Source of the DNA: an uncultured Desulfobacteraceae bacterium
GTDB lineage: Bacteria; Desulfobacterota; Desulfobacteria; Desulfobacterales; Desulfatirhabdiaceae
Direction: 5' to 3'
Assembly: GCA_903909505.1 (NCBI GenBank)
Contig: CAIVVZ010000102.1
Location: 1 to 44,346 of the forward strand
Length of the DNA: 44,346 bases
A program made the translations under genes and the position numbers. The notes beneath the pieces are model-generated. The model saw only the letters and a list, made by a program, of their open reading frames with translations, was not told the DNA's origin and searched no databases. Positions within the stretch are counted from its first letter, which is position 1. Each line of letters opens with the position of its first letter. This document shows positions 1-8,949 of this stretch, piece by piece.

Positions 1-112
1 CCAGTTAAAAGTCCCCTCATTTCCCGCAAGCGCAGTAAATGGAGACAATGTGGTGCTCACCCTTAAGAAAATTATTGCCCTTACGATGGCATCCTTTCAG
101 AAAAGGCTTTAG
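1..112 (+). CDS. C-terminal tail of an unidentified protein (partial, 5' end outside window)
   Basis: A frame open from the left edge (codons from base 2) runs to a TAG at 110-112, giving 36 residues ending in LKKIIALTMASFQKRL. The stop lies 15 nt before the next start, and a Shine-Dalgarno-like AGGAG follows it, the spacing expected inside an operon. The residue mix is protein-like but too short to place in a family. It could be chance, because only 36 codons are visible. Confidence 0.4.
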   Translation, partial: QLKVPSFPASAVNGDNVVLTLKKIIALTMASFQKRL

Positions 113-127
113 CAGGAGAAACATTTC

Positions 128-799
128 ATGCATTCAAAACGTATTGTTACTGATGGCTTAGAGCTTGAAAAACAATTAGATGATCTTTTGGGTCATGACA
201 GTCCATCCGGGATTTCAACAAGTGATTCAAAAATGGAGAGTCCCTCTGTATCGCCTCTTACCTCTCTGAAATCAATTGTTATATCCATGGATTGGGAAAT
301 TAACGATCTTATTCTAAAAGAGTTGATTCAGGAGCTGAACCGGTTAAAGGCTGTTTTCCAACAGGACGGGATCGTTGTGAAATCGCTTCAATTATTGGAA
401 GCGATTGGAAAGTATATTCAGCAAAAGAAGGCACGGACCCATCCGGATTCCATCAGACTGCTGCAATCCATTTATCGCGACTTGGAAATTCTCTTGCTGT
501 CCAAAGGAATTTCAGAAACTGTCAGACGAAATATTCTTGTTGATGAAGTCGCTCAGTTTATGAAGCTAAAGGAAAAACTGGCGCTACCTCCCAGGCCCAT
601 GGCTGGGTATCTTGCCGGTGAATCAGAAATTGCTTCAACCTTTGTGGACCGACCCTCTTCGGAATCGGCACTCCAGGCCAAGATTGTATCTGATAAAGAA
701 CGGATGCCTTCACATGAAGTCGTTCTTTATGCCCTTAAAGAAATAAAGAAGTACATTCACACGGAGTTCAGTACGTTAAGAACTGAACTCAAGTTGTGA
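128..799 (+). CDS. Hypothetical protein, 223 aa
   Basis: I do not recognise the family. The product is soluble by appearance, with no signal peptide or membrane segment. Residues about 50-155 are rich in charged and leucine-containing helical stretches (for example ELIQELNRLKAVFQQDG and LLQSIYRDLEILLLSKG). A serine-rich linker lies around 25-47, and the C-terminal helix (ALKEIKKYIHTEF) again looks amphipathic. An AGGAG lies about 11 nt before the ATG. It is followed on the same strand by a small zinc-finger gene and the PilB-like ATPase gene, so a role with that ATPase is possible but only by position. Confidence 0.7.
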   Translation: MHSKRIVTDGLELEKQLDDLLGHDSPSGISTSDSKMESPSVSPLTSLKSIVISMDWEINDLILKELIQELNRLKAVFQQDGIVVKSLQLLEAIGKYIQQKKARTHPDSIRLLQSIYRDLEILLLSKGISETVRRNILVDEVAQFMKLKEKLALPPRPMAGYLAGESEIASTFVDRPSSESALQAKIVSDKERMPSHEVVLYALKEIKKYIHTEFSTLRTELKL

Positions 800-826
800 C
801 GAAAGTGCGGATAATCCGAAACGCGT

Positions 827-994
827 ATGGTATGTTTTTGTGAAGAATGCGGAGAAAAATATATTCTGCCGCAACACTTATCCAGTATTCCTGCAGAAGT
901 TCAATGCCGAATCGGTCATGACTTTTTTAAGATTCCGCAATTTGCTTTAAAAAGCAGTCAAACTGAACAAATGGATAATGCAGAAGGGGGATGA
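827..994 (+). CDS. Small MJ0042-like zinc-finger protein, 55 aa
   Basis: A short frame begins MVCFCEECGEKYILP and ends in TGA at 992-994. The pattern C-x2-C-G-x2-Y-x-L-P, then V-x-C at residues 25-27 and G-H-x-F at 30-33, matches the prokaryotic MJ0042-type zinc finger, which normally reads CxxC then CxxCGHxF. Here the second half reads C-R-I-G-H, so the fourth cysteine is missing, as if one codon were lost. His31 or Cys5 might substitute as a ligand. No good ribosome binding site is visible before 827. In larger proteins this finger is usually an N-terminal module, so this may be a truncated remnant rather than a complete gene. Confidence 0.45.
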   Translation: MVCFCEECGEKYILPQHLSSIPAEVQCRIGHDFFKIPQFALKSSQTEQMDNAEGG

Positions 995-1367
995 CAGAGG
1001 GAAGTAAAAACCCTTCCGCTTCGCTTCCTGCAATCAGACGATAGATCCTGAGATGACAATTCCAGCAGCCAAAGACTATTGTGCTATTCCGGCCTAGCCT
1101 GTAGAAGACCCTTGGCAAGTTTTCGCCCGACAGAGGGTTAACGATTCTCTCGTTGTATGATGCCCTTGTTGATATGCGGTATCCCCATTGTTCGACGCTC
1201 AGGGGCTGGTGGACACCGTATTCTGACACTTCAGTCGCATCAGAGCAGCGACTCTCTGTTCGGCGAGTTGCCATTTTATATCGCAGCATGGGGTTGCTCC
1301 AGCAAAATATTTTCAAACTCTTTGAAACTGCCAGAGTTTCAAGCTTTCTGGCGGAGGTTTTTAAATC
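995..1367 (+). other. Non-coding or eroded stretch before the PilB-like gene
   Basis: This 373-nt stretch has no intact gene I can support. Short frames exist on both strands, but none has recognisable motifs, and the longest (a - strand frame covering 927-1478) runs into the start of the ATPase gene. It directly follows a zinc-finger module normally attached to a larger protein, so it may be the decayed remainder of that gene. The last bases hold the GGAGG (1353-1357) that serves the ATPase start at 1368. Confidence 0.4.
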
Positions 1368-3737
1368 ATGAGTGCAACTGTCGCCCAAATGCAGCCAGAT
1401 CTGAATGCCAAGTTTCGAGAGGCTGAGATGTATCAGTCCATGGGGCTTCTGGAAGCCAGTCTGGAAATTTATTGCCACTTGCTTTCAGATTCAAGAATGT
1501 CAGATCCGCAAATGAAAGAGAATATTCAAAGCAGGGCATCTTCCCTTCGTACGCAAATCCAGGAAATGGAGAAAGAAGATGTCGGCAAAGTCACCCAGAA
1601 AGAGCTTTCCATTCTGCAGGCCAGCCCCATTGCTGATGAGACTCCTGAAACTCTGATGGAAAGTGCCGCCGCCCTCAAAGAGCTTGGACTGCTCAAAGAA
1701 TCTGTCATCGAGTATGAAAAAGCATTTGCAAAAAATCCCTTTGCTCCTGATCTGATGAATCGACTCATTGGCTGTCTGTTTCATCTTCACACCCCACGCC
1801 AGGTTGTGGATCATTTTTCCAGCCTGATTCATACCCAGGGTATTGGACAGCATGAACAAGCCAGACTTGTTTTCGGTATGGGGCTAGAGTTTGAAAAGCG
1901 GAAGCATAAGGATTATGCAATTGAATTGTATAAATCTGCTCTTGAAATGGGTCCGGGGGACAAAGAAACCGAGTTGAGATTGAATGCCCTTATGACGCAA
2001 ATGGTGCCGGGGTCGCGTTACGATTATCTGATTCATCAAAAATTAATTTCTCCAGGGCAGCTTCAGAAGGCGCTGGTCATTTCTCAAAAAACTCGAAAAA
2101 GCGTGGAATTTGCTCTCATGGAAGGGTTCCACTTGAAAAAAGAAGATATCGGCAAATCCCTGTCCATGTTTTACGGTTGTCCGTTCGCATTCTTTGACCC
2201 CAAACATCCCGTTCCTTTTGAACTCATTCGCAGATTAAAAAAATCATTTCTGATGCATAATGTATGGGTTCCCCTGGACTGGGGGAAAAATGTCTTGAGA
2301 ATCATTGTGGATGACCCGAAGGATATCCGGAAAACCGATGACATAAGAGCCCTGATCAAGATTCCCAACATTGAGCTTTTAGTGGGAATCAAAGAAGATA
2401 TTATTCAGTTTATCAATCTGTTTTACGAAGAGAAGGCAGTAGATACCATGGAAGCGTCTCTAGATTATAATGAGATTGTTCCTGATATCAGCTATGATGA
2501 AGAAACTGAAGATGCCGTTGAGTCTATGGATGAATCCACCAGCCAGGTGGTCCGTCTGGTGGATCAGATTCTGGTGATGGCTTACCGGAGCGGTGTTTCG
2601 GATATTCATATTGAACCCTCGCCAGTGACTAATAAAACAGGAATCAGGTTCCGAATGGATGGTGTTTGTCAGGAATATCTGAAGGTTCCCAACAACATGG
2701 CCAGAGGGATTCTATCCCGGATCAAGATCATGTGCAATCTGGATATATCCGAGCGCCGGCTACCTCAGGACGGGAAAATTAAGTTTCGCAGAAAAGGTGT
2801 TCCTCCTTTCGAGCTTCGGGTGGCAACCATTCCAACAGCAGGTGGATTTGAAGATGCAGTGCTAAGGCTTCTGGCAAAGGCCGGGGCCATGAAACTGGCA
2901 CAGATGGGACTGCATGAGCGGAATCTGAAGATCATGGAAAGGTTATTGGTTCAGCCTTATGGCTTGATTCTGGTAGTGGGTCCGACGGGTTCCGGGAAAA
3001 CCACGACCCTTCATGCCGCCTTAGGCCACATTAATAAACCCGGCATCAAGATCTGGACTGCCGAAGATCCAGTTGAAATAACGCAGGATGGGCTGCGACA
3101 GGTTGAGGTAAAACCTCGAATTGGCCTGGATTTTGCCAGAGTCATGCGATCTTTTCTTCGATCAGACCCCGATGTGATCATGATTGGTGAAATGCGCGAT
3201 GAAGAGACGGCATCCATAGGCATCGAGGCTTCTTTAACCGGGCATCTTGTGTTTTCAACCTTGCATACCAACAGCGCGCCGGAAACCATTACCCGGCTTC
3301 TGGACATGGGGATGAATCCCCTGAACTTTTCAGATGCGTTTTTGGGCGTTCTGGCCCAGCGGCTCGTCAGAACCCTTTGCACCAACTGTCGTCAGTCCTA
3401 TCATCCAACTGAGGAAGAATTTGGTGATATTGTAACTGGTTACGGTCCTGAAGCCTTAAAACTGACAGGCATTGCCAATACACCGGATTTTGTCCTCTAT
3501 CGGTCGGTAGGCTGTGATGCCTGTGCCGGAAGTGGATACAAGGGCCGGATGGGAATCCATGAACTCTTGGAGGGAACCAAGGAGATCAAGCGGTTGATTA
3601 AAAAGCAGGCATCTGCTGAAGATATTTTCACGCATGCGGCCATTCAAGGGATGATCACTTTGAAACAAGATGCGATTCAAAAAGTTTTTCAAGGTCTTAC
3701 CGATATGAAAGAGGTTAACAGGGTCTGTATCGGATGA
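1368..3737 (+). CDS. PilB/GspE-family type IV pilus or type II secretion ATPase with TPR-like N-terminus
   Basis: This is a hexameric motor ATPase of the PilB/GspE class that powers pilus or pseudopilus assembly at the inner membrane. Residues 15-205 contain helix pairs of TPR type (repeated at about 20-40, 98-122 and 165-195). Residues 218-350 resemble the MshEN domain, which in relatives can bind c-di-GMP. The motor follows: Walker A GPTGSGKT at 538-545, Walker B region with GEMRD at 607-611, His box GHLVFSTLHTN at 625-635, and two zinc cysteine pairs (671/674 and 716/719). At 789 aa it is longer than usual PilB because of the TPR part. The start is supported by GGAGG ten bases upstream. 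No other pilus or secretion genes are in the window, so PilB, GspE and MshE roles cannot be separated. Confidence 0.9.
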   Translation: MSATVAQMQPDLNAKFREAEMYQSMGLLEASLEIYCHLLSDSRMSDPQMKENIQSRASSLRTQIQEMEKEDVGKVTQKELSILQASPIADETPETLMESAAALKELGLLKESVIEYEKAFAKNPFAPDLMNRLIGCLFHLHTPRQVVDHFSSLIHTQGIGQHEQARLVFGMGLEFEKRKHKDYAIELYKSALEMGPGDKETELRLNALMTQMVPGSRYDYLIHQKLISPGQLQKALVISQKTRKSVEFALMEGFHLKKEDIGKSLSMFYGCPFAFFDPKHPVPFELIRRLKKSFLMHNVWVPLDWGKNVLRIIVDDPKDIRKTDDIRALIKIPNIELLVGIKEDIIQFINLFYEEKAVDTMEASLDYNEIVPDISYDEETEDAVESMDESTSQVVRLVDQILVMAYRSGVSDIHIEPSPVTNKTGIRFRMDGVCQEYLKVPNNMARGILSRIKIMCNLDISERRLPQDGKIKFRRKGVPPFELRVATIPTAGGFEDAVLRLLAKAGAMKLAQMGLHERNLKIMERLLVQPYGLILVVGPTGSGKTTTLHAALGHINKPGIKIWTAEDPVEITQDGLRQVEVKPRIGLDFARVMRSFLRSDPDVIMIGEMRDEETASIGIEASLTGHLVFSTLHTNSAPETITRLLDMGMNPLNFSDAFLGVLAQRLVRTLCTNCRQSYHPTEEEFGDIVTGYGPEALKLTGIANTPDFVLYRSVGCDACAGSGYKGRMGIHELLEGTKEIKRLIKKQASAEDIFTHAAIQGMITLKQDAIQKVFQGLTDMKEVNRVCIG

Positions 3738-3912
3738 CCCTCTTCAGTCAATAACTTATCTCCCAGTTATAGACTTCCAGCAAAAGCTTTTGGATGCGTT
3801 ATCGGTCGGGTATGTACGAAAAAGTATTACCCCCTCCCTACTGCCTTCCCAAAATCATTTTCTGAAAGTCTATATTGCAGCCGCGGGGTATGGCATTTTA
3901 TATGGTGAAATA

Positions 3913-4713
3913 ATGGGTAAAAATGCGCTGGTAGTGGATAACGATTTCTTTTTTGTCGAATTTATGACCGAGATTCTCCAGGAACGCGGGTATGAAGTCG
4001 CTAAAGCTTATGATGGCAAGGAAGGCATTACCAGACTTAAGGAAAAACCTGTGGACGTTTTATTTGTAGATATGGTCATGCCCAAGATTGACGGCAGGCA
4101 GATGATTCAATATACCCGACAGCGGTTTCCCGATGCCCGGTTTCCGATTGTCGCAATATCCGGGACCTTGATTGAACAAATTGAAAATATCCATAAATTC
4201 GGAGCTGATTATTATATCGCAAAAGGTCCTATCGGAACCATGTCCGCTCATATCAACCGGTTTATGGACAGGCTGGAAAAACAGTCTTTTCCGTTTCCCG
4301 ATCATGCGGAAGTCCTTGAACCGGTAAAACTGTATTCTCGGCAATCCACAGCCGAACTGATTGATGTTTTGGATTTTCAGGAAGCGATTCTTAGATGCAT
4401 CGGAGTGGGAATATTTATAGCAGACAAAGATGCCGTAATCATCCGAGTCAATGCAAAGGGGCTGGAGATTATTCAAAAATCAATAGGGGATGTTCTGAAC
4501 TGCCATGTCACAACGATTTTCCATCCTTTAGAGAAATTCAAACTTGTCAATGAGTTAAGAAAAATTGTCCGCCATCCTGAGTTGCAGCAGATCGTTTTTT
4601 CAGCATCCATTAATTCTAAAAAGATTCGCAATACCGTATCGCTTCTAGAAGTGAATAATGAGATTGCCGGTTGGGTCATTGTCATGGAGGAAATGAACCA
4701 GTGGGAAGAATAA
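3913..4713 (+). CDS. Response regulator: receiver domain plus PAS domain (copy 1)
   Basis: The 266-aa product has a receiver domain (about 1-120) with acidic pocket D9/D11, predicted phosphoacceptor D53, S83 and K104, then a PAS-type domain (about 155-266) in place of a DNA-binding output. It should accept phosphate from a histidine kinase such as the CheA encoded next door and signal by protein contact. The frame is open back to 3790, but the start at 3913 gives a protein matching the paralogue at 8126-8926 residue for residue from its first methionine and equal in length. GGTGAA lies just upstream. Over the first 84 residues the two agree at 58 positions by hand count. It follows the PilB-like gene on the same strand after 175 nt. 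Confidence 0.88.
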   Translation: MGKNALVVDNDFFFVEFMTEILQERGYEVAKAYDGKEGITRLKEKPVDVLFVDMVMPKIDGRQMIQYTRQRFPDARFPIVAISGTLIEQIENIHKFGADYYIAKGPIGTMSAHINRFMDRLEKQSFPFPDHAEVLEPVKLYSRQSTAELIDVLDFQEAILRCIGVGIFIADKDAVIIRVNAKGLEIIQKSIGDVLNCHVTTIFHPLEKFKLVNELRKIVRHPELQQIVFSASINSKKIRNTVSLLEVNNEIAGWVIVMEEMNQWEE

Positions 4714-4893
4714 ACGTAAAAAACATTCAGTCCATTCATCAGAATTCGGCCTGTTCGTGATAATCAATCGTTGCCTTTAGTGCAAGGGCGTGCATCAAAA
4801 AAGCAAGCCTTGTCATTAACGCTGATAAGCCGGCAATCCGGCCGCCAATGATGGGGAAGGTCATTGACAAAAGCACAGATCGCCTGACTAAAT

Positions 4894-6498
4894 TTATTGT
4901 TTGTGCAGGGTTTCAAACAGTGCGGGAATATCAAGAAGCGGAGATATATCGCCATTTTCCATGATGCCGATTCCGGAATAAATACGGGTTCTGGCGATCA
5001 GTTCACTGACATGTAGAATCATTATCGGCCGGTTTCCGATAATGCTGTCCACAGCCAAACTCAAGGAAATAACTTCTGGCAGAACCGACGGTATCGGCTG
5101 GGTTTTGATTTTATGACTCTCGGACCGAAGATTTAGAATATGCTTCGGTTCATCGAGTGATTGATTCACACAAAACAGTTCTCTCAGGTTCAGACAGGAT
5201 TCGGGCAAAGCACACGTTTTTTCGGTCTGATGCGCAACGGATTCCAGGGCGGATGTGGGGACGGCCAGTAAGAAGGGGCCGACCTTAAATACAACCGCAT
5301 AAATCACGGACAGAGAAACTGGCAACTGAATGGTAACGGTCGCCCCTTTCTGAGGGACCGATGCGATGGACAACTTCCCGCTAAGATATTCAACGGCCTG
5401 AGCCACAACATTCATGCCTATTCCCCTGCCAGACATCTCATTGACCGTTTTGGAGGATGAAAATTCGTTGCTCAATATGGTGTCATAAAATATTTTCTCC
5501 GTCATATCGACAATCTCTTCAGGGCTCATCCGACATTTTAATTGCAAATGCTGAATGATGGCGTCCCGATCAATGCCGCTTCCATCGTCATGAACCCGAA
5601 TGATGAGGCTTTCCTTGTCACTTTCGGCTTCTATAACAATGCGTCCTTTTTCCGGTTTGCCGAGACGCAGCCGTTCTTCCGGCATTTCAATGCCATGTGC
5701 AATTGAATTTCTGATAATGTGGATCAAGGGTTCCCGGAGCCGTTCCAAAAGCGCAATGTCAGCACGGATGTTTCCCCCGGTTACCTCCAAGGAAACGCGC
5801 TTTCCCAGGGATCTGGCCTGCTGATGAATGGTGGAGCTGTATATAGCGACAAAATCTTCAATGGACATCAGTCGCAACTGAGCCAGTCGAAAATACAACC
5901 CCTTGATCATGGCCATGTAATGATCAATCCAGCCTTTGACACTGGCGTATTCCTTTGGGATCGGCGGAAGTGTCGTTTCAAGCATCAGGATTTCACGTGA
6001 ATATCCCAGCAGCTCTTCAATCTGGGCATAGGGAATCCGTACCTGATCAATGGGATCCATCCTGACTGTGTCCGGTTCAACCGTAGCGGTTTTTTGCAAT
6101 ACAGACGCGGCATTCGTTGAGGGGTCCTGCAACAGCCGTTCCATAATCCGGCGATACCTTTCCTGTAATTCCCTGGAATCCATGTTGTCAATTTGATCCA
6201 CCAGGGATTTCAGCATACCGGCGCCGTCAAACATCATCTGAATTGCGGATGGCCCTGCTGTTGCAGCATTGTTTTGAAATGCCAGACACCAGCTCTCCAT
6301 CGCATGGCTGAGCTGGGCGATGTTTGTCTTGCTCATGGCACTGGCCATTCCTTTTATGGAATGCATTTTCCCATGAAGATCGCTCCACAGCCCGATATCG
6401 GATGGATGGTTATCAATCTGAATCAGCACCTGATCAATCTGATCCAGGTATTTTCCGGATTCCTGAGTAAAAATTTTACGATATTTTTCCAGGTCCAT
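4894..6498 (-). CDS. cheA: CheA-type chemotaxis histidine kinase
   Basis: This 534-aa kinase takes signals from chemoreceptor arrays and phosphorylates response regulators. Domains in order: Hpt (about 1-125) with phosphorylatable H46 in MHSIKG; a linker with no clear P2 domain; dimerisation helices (about 155-235); an HATPase domain with the N-box IIRNSIAHG around N264, G1 DDGSGID at 304-310 and G2 GRGIGM at 357-362; and a C-terminal CheW-like regulatory domain from about 395. Its start overlaps the cheW 3' end by 23 nt, so translation is probably coupled. Lack of a P2 docking domain shortens it relative to E. coli CheA (654 aa) and may fit a partner other than a classic CheY. Confidence 0.9.
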   Translation of the reverse strand: MDLEKYRKIFTQESGKYLDQIDQVLIQIDNHPSDIGLWSDLHGKMHSIKGMASAMSKTNIAQLSHAMESWCLAFQNNAATAGPSAIQMMFDGAGMLKSLVDQIDNMDSRELQERYRRIMERLLQDPSTNAASVLQKTATVEPDTVRMDPIDQVRIPYAQIEELLGYSREILMLETTLPPIPKEYASVKGWIDHYMAMIKGLYFRLAQLRLMSIEDFVAIYSSTIHQQARSLGKRVSLEVTGGNIRADIALLERLREPLIHIIRNSIAHGIEMPEERLRLGKPEKGRIVIEAESDKESLIIRVHDDGSGIDRDAIIQHLQLKCRMSPEEIVDMTEKIFYDTILSNEFSSSKTVNEMSGRGIGMNVVAQAVEYLSGKLSIASVPQKGATVTIQLPVSLSVIYAVVFKVGPFLLAVPTSALESVAHQTEKTCALPESCLNLRELFCVNQSLDEPKHILNLRSESHKIKTQPIPSVLPEVISLSLAVDSIIGNRPIMILHVSELIARTRIYSGIGIMENGDISPLLDIPALFETLHKQ

Positions 6499-6883
6499 AG
6501 CTCAATTTCAAAAGCCGGGTCCAAAGGCTGTCCGGCGTTATCAGATCAATCTTTTGCCCGTGTGCGGTTGAAGCACCCTGATGAATGGCCTGGTCATCGA
6601 TCCGAACGAGTCCGACAACGACATCGGGAATGATGGCCAGTTTGTTCCTGTTCCACTTCATCAGGATGATTCGGGAATGCGAATCCACGAGAGATATCTT
6701 TTGGTTGAAAAGAATTCCGGCATCGATCACATCGTAGAGCTCGCCCCGGTAAAACAAAAGGCCTATATGACATTTAGGCATAAACGGCGCCGAAAAAATT
6801 TTGACATTCTCGATCACCCGGTTGACATGCTGCGCATCGAGACCATAAAGGCGGCCATCGACCGAAAACGCTACAATTTCCAT
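6476..6883 (-). CDS. cheW: CheW-like coupling protein, 135 aa
   Basis: This is a single CheW-fold domain that links chemoreceptor tips to CheA. The start MEIVAFSVDGRLYGL followed by IENVKIFSAP and the GLLFYRGELYDVIDAG segment matches the CheW pattern of a beta-strand, an interface loop and the R-G segment. The protein is short and divergent. Its ATG lies one base after the stop of the receptor gene, and its end overlaps cheA, so it is the middle gene of a compact receptor-cheW-cheA operon. The assignment rests on fold pattern plus context. Confidence 0.82.
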   Translation of the reverse strand: MEIVAFSVDGRLYGLDAQHVNRVIENVKIFSAPFMPKCHIGLLFYRGELYDVIDAGILFNQKISLVDSHSRIILMKWNRNKLAIIPDVVVGLVRIDDQAIHQGASTAHGQKIDLITPDSLWTRLLKLSYGPGKIS

Positions 6884-6884
6884 T

Positions 6885-8144
6885 TCAGCCTGCCGTCAGT
6901 TTGAATCGCTGTTGGGTCTGCATCATCTTCTCTGACAATTCGTTCAGGGCCTTCATGGTCGCGACAATTCCTTTCATGTCCGCATTCTGATTTCGGGTTG
7001 CCTGTATGGTCTTTTGGGCTGCCTGAAGATTCTCAAAAGCCAGCCGGGACAAATCCTGAAACTGACTCATGAATTTTCTCATTTCTTTCACCTGCTTTCC
7101 GGTCACATCCTGAATGTCTTTTACCTCTAAATAAATATGATTCACATTGGCCAGGGTATCCCCAAATGCGGTAATTATGCTGTGAATGATCTGTTCTCCA
7201 CTGCTCAGGCCTTCCTGGTTTTTTCGTAAAGAAATGATGACTTCAGCATTATCCTGAAGAATTCCCTGAACAATTTTTCCGATTTCCTTGGAGGATATCT
7301 TGGAATTTTCCGCCATGGTCCGAATCTCTTCCGCGACCAATGCAAATCCTTTTCCCATTTCGCCGGCGCGGGTGGCTTCGATGGACGCATTCAGGGACAG
7401 CAGATCGGTCTTTTGGGCGATTTCCTCGATGATGCGAACCACCATGCGGATTTTATCCACTTCAACAGCCAGTCGATGGATGGGTTTGGCATACTCGGTC
7501 ATCTGTTGAAGTGAGACCTTAAACTGAATCAGAGTTTCCCTGGCGCTGGCCTCTCCGGTTTCACTCTTTACTTTGGCATCGGCAATACGGGTGACGGTTC
7601 GTGCCGACTGTCCGGCCATTTCTTCCATAACCAGCAGTCCTTCAGCAATCTGTTCAGCGGTTTTTTTGGCCAGTGCCGACTGACGTCCCGACCCTTTGGC
7701 AATGGTCAGTGCGGATTGATCGATTTCGCAATTGTTTTGAACGATTCGTCTCATGAAATCATTCAGTTGAATCTTGGTCAATTGAATCTGATCAAACAGG
7801 TTTTTCATATCCAGAATCATTCGCCTCAACTCCTGAACCATTTGGGAAAAGATATCCTCCAGATCACGAACTTCATCATTTGAAATTCGGGCAATTTCGC
7901 TGGAGAGATCTCCGGAGCTGATTTCCCGTGCAGAATTGATGAGCATGTTTAGTCTTTGCACCAGGGAACTGGAAAATATGATGCCGAACAGCAGGCCAAA
8001 TCCCAGGGCGAAGACAGTGGATAAGGCCTGTGCCAGGAAAAAATTATGGGTCAGATAATTGACAATGCCCACTACGGTCATGACGGTCAAAAGCAACCCC
8101 AGAAACGCCAGAAGCAGCTTGTTTTTCAGACTGGTTCTTCCCAT
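6885..8144 (-). CDS. Methyl-accepting chemotaxis protein lacking a periplasmic sensor domain
   Basis: This is a 419-aa inner-membrane chemoreceptor. Two hydrophobic segments (about 8-30 and 36-60) are separated by only a few residues, so no periplasmic ligand domain exists. A HAMP-like linker follows (about 60-112), then the coiled-coil signalling domain with the conserved hairpin tip at about 238-275 ([19 protein letters not shown]). The C-terminus lacks the pentapeptide that tethers CheR and CheB. Input must come from the membrane, the HAMP region or the cytoplasm. Its start overlaps the upstream receiver-PAS gene by 19 nt and cheW follows after one base. Confidence 0.92.
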   Translation of the reverse strand: MGRTSLKNKLLLAFLGLLLTVMTVVGIVNYLTHNFFLAQALSTVFALGFGLLFGIIFSSSLVQRLNMLINSAREISSGDLSSEIARISNDEVRDLEDIFSQMVQELRRMILDMKNLFDQIQLTKIQLNDFMRRIVQNNCEIDQSALTIAKGSGRQSALAKKTAEQIAEGLLVMEEMAGQSARTVTRIADAKVKSETGEASARETLIQFKVSLQQMTEYAKPIHRLAVEVDKIRMVVRIIEEIAQKTDLLSLNASIEATRAGEMGKGFALVAEEIRTMAENSKISSKEIGKIVQGILQDNAEVIISLRKNQEGLSSGEQIIHSIITAFGDTLANVNHIYLEVKDIQDVTGKQVKEMRKFMSQFQDLSRLAFENLQAAQKTIQATRNQNADMKGIVATMKALNELSEKMMQTQQRFKLTAG

Positions 8145-8926
8145 TGATGCATATCCTCCATGGCAATAATCCAGCCGATGGCTTCCTGCTCGATTCGGTG
8201 TATGGAAACAATCACCCGCAAGTGCAGATCGTCTGTATCAACTTCAAATGAAACACTTTTTCTATTTCGATTCCGGGCTACCAATTTCAGGGCGGTGATC
8301 AGTTCGGTTTTTTTCGACTCGGGCAGCAGCGTCGTGACATGACTGTTCAGTATCGCTTCCATGGACTTGTTGATCATGGATAGCCCCAGATCATTGGTAC
8401 GAATGATTTGCGCGTCCCGATCGATCACAAACAGGCCAAAGCCGATACTGTCAAAAATGCCTTCTTGAAACTCCATCGTCTCAATTAGCTCGGCGGCGGA
8501 TTGTCGTGGAAACAGCCTTGTCGTCTCAATGATTTCATCTGATGCCGAAAGGGTCTGTTTTTCAATTTTATCCAAAAATCTGGAGATATGATCAGCCATG
8601 GTTTCAATCGGCCCTTTGGCAATATAGTAATCAGCGTCAATTTTTTGAATATCCTCATTACCATAAATCATGGAGCCGGAAATGGCAACTATGGGAAAGC
8701 GGTGCTTGGCGAACTGCTTCCGCGTGAACTGAATCACTTGTTTTCCATCGATTTTGGGCATGATTATATCCACAAACAACAGGTCAACAGATGCTTCACG
8801 CAATCGGGTAATGCCGCCTTTGCCATCATATGCTTTGCTGACCACATAGCCTTTTTTTTCGAGAATATCCGAGAGAAATTCAACGAAAAAAAAGTCATTG
8901 TCAATAACCAGAGCCTGTTTTTGCAT
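8126..8926 (-). CDS. Response regulator: receiver domain plus PAS domain (copy 2)
   Basis: This 266-aa paralogue of the protein at 3913-4713 has the same layout: receiver domain with D9/D11, predicted phosphoacceptor D53 and the AISG and AKGP motifs, then a PAS domain. It is the first intact gene of the operon receiver-PAS, MCP, cheW, cheA, which makes it the most likely phosphorylation target of that CheA. AAGGAG lies about 10 nt upstream of the ATG. Immediately upstream is the remnant of a second PilB-like ATPase gene, the same neighbour copy 1 has intact. Confidence 0.9.
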   Translation of the reverse strand: MQKQALVIDNDFFFVEFLSDILEKKGYVVSKAYDGKGGITRLREASVDLLFVDIIMPKIDGKQVIQFTRKQFAKHRFPIVAISGSMIYGNEDIQKIDADYYIAKGPIETMADHISRFLDKIEKQTLSASDEIIETTRLFPRQSAAELIETMEFQEGIFDSIGFGLFVIDRDAQIIRTNDLGLSMINKSMEAILNSHVTTLLPESKKTELITALKLVARNRNRKSVSFEVDTDDLHLRVIVSIHRIEQEAIGWIIAMEDMHQWEEPV

Positions 8927-8949
8927 ATCCTGATTCTCCTTTTTACCGT

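Noticed and set aside
995..1367. Possible c-di-GMP riboswitch upstream of the PilB-like gene
   Set aside because: The conserved GEMM core sequences were not found by eye.
927..1478. A 183-codon open frame on the - strand before and across the PilB-like gene start
   Set aside because: It overlaps the well-supported start of the ATPase gene, has no recognisable motif or ribosome binding site, and covers a region that appears non-coding.
3790..3912. N-terminal extension of receiver-PAS copy 1 (41 residues)
   Set aside because: The paralogue lacks it, the receiver fold begins at the internal ATG at 3913, and the extension has no domain features.
4714..4893. Terminator between the convergent receiver-PAS and cheA genes
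   Set aside because: Only a 5-bp GCCGG/CCGGC stem without a T-run was found; too weak to call.
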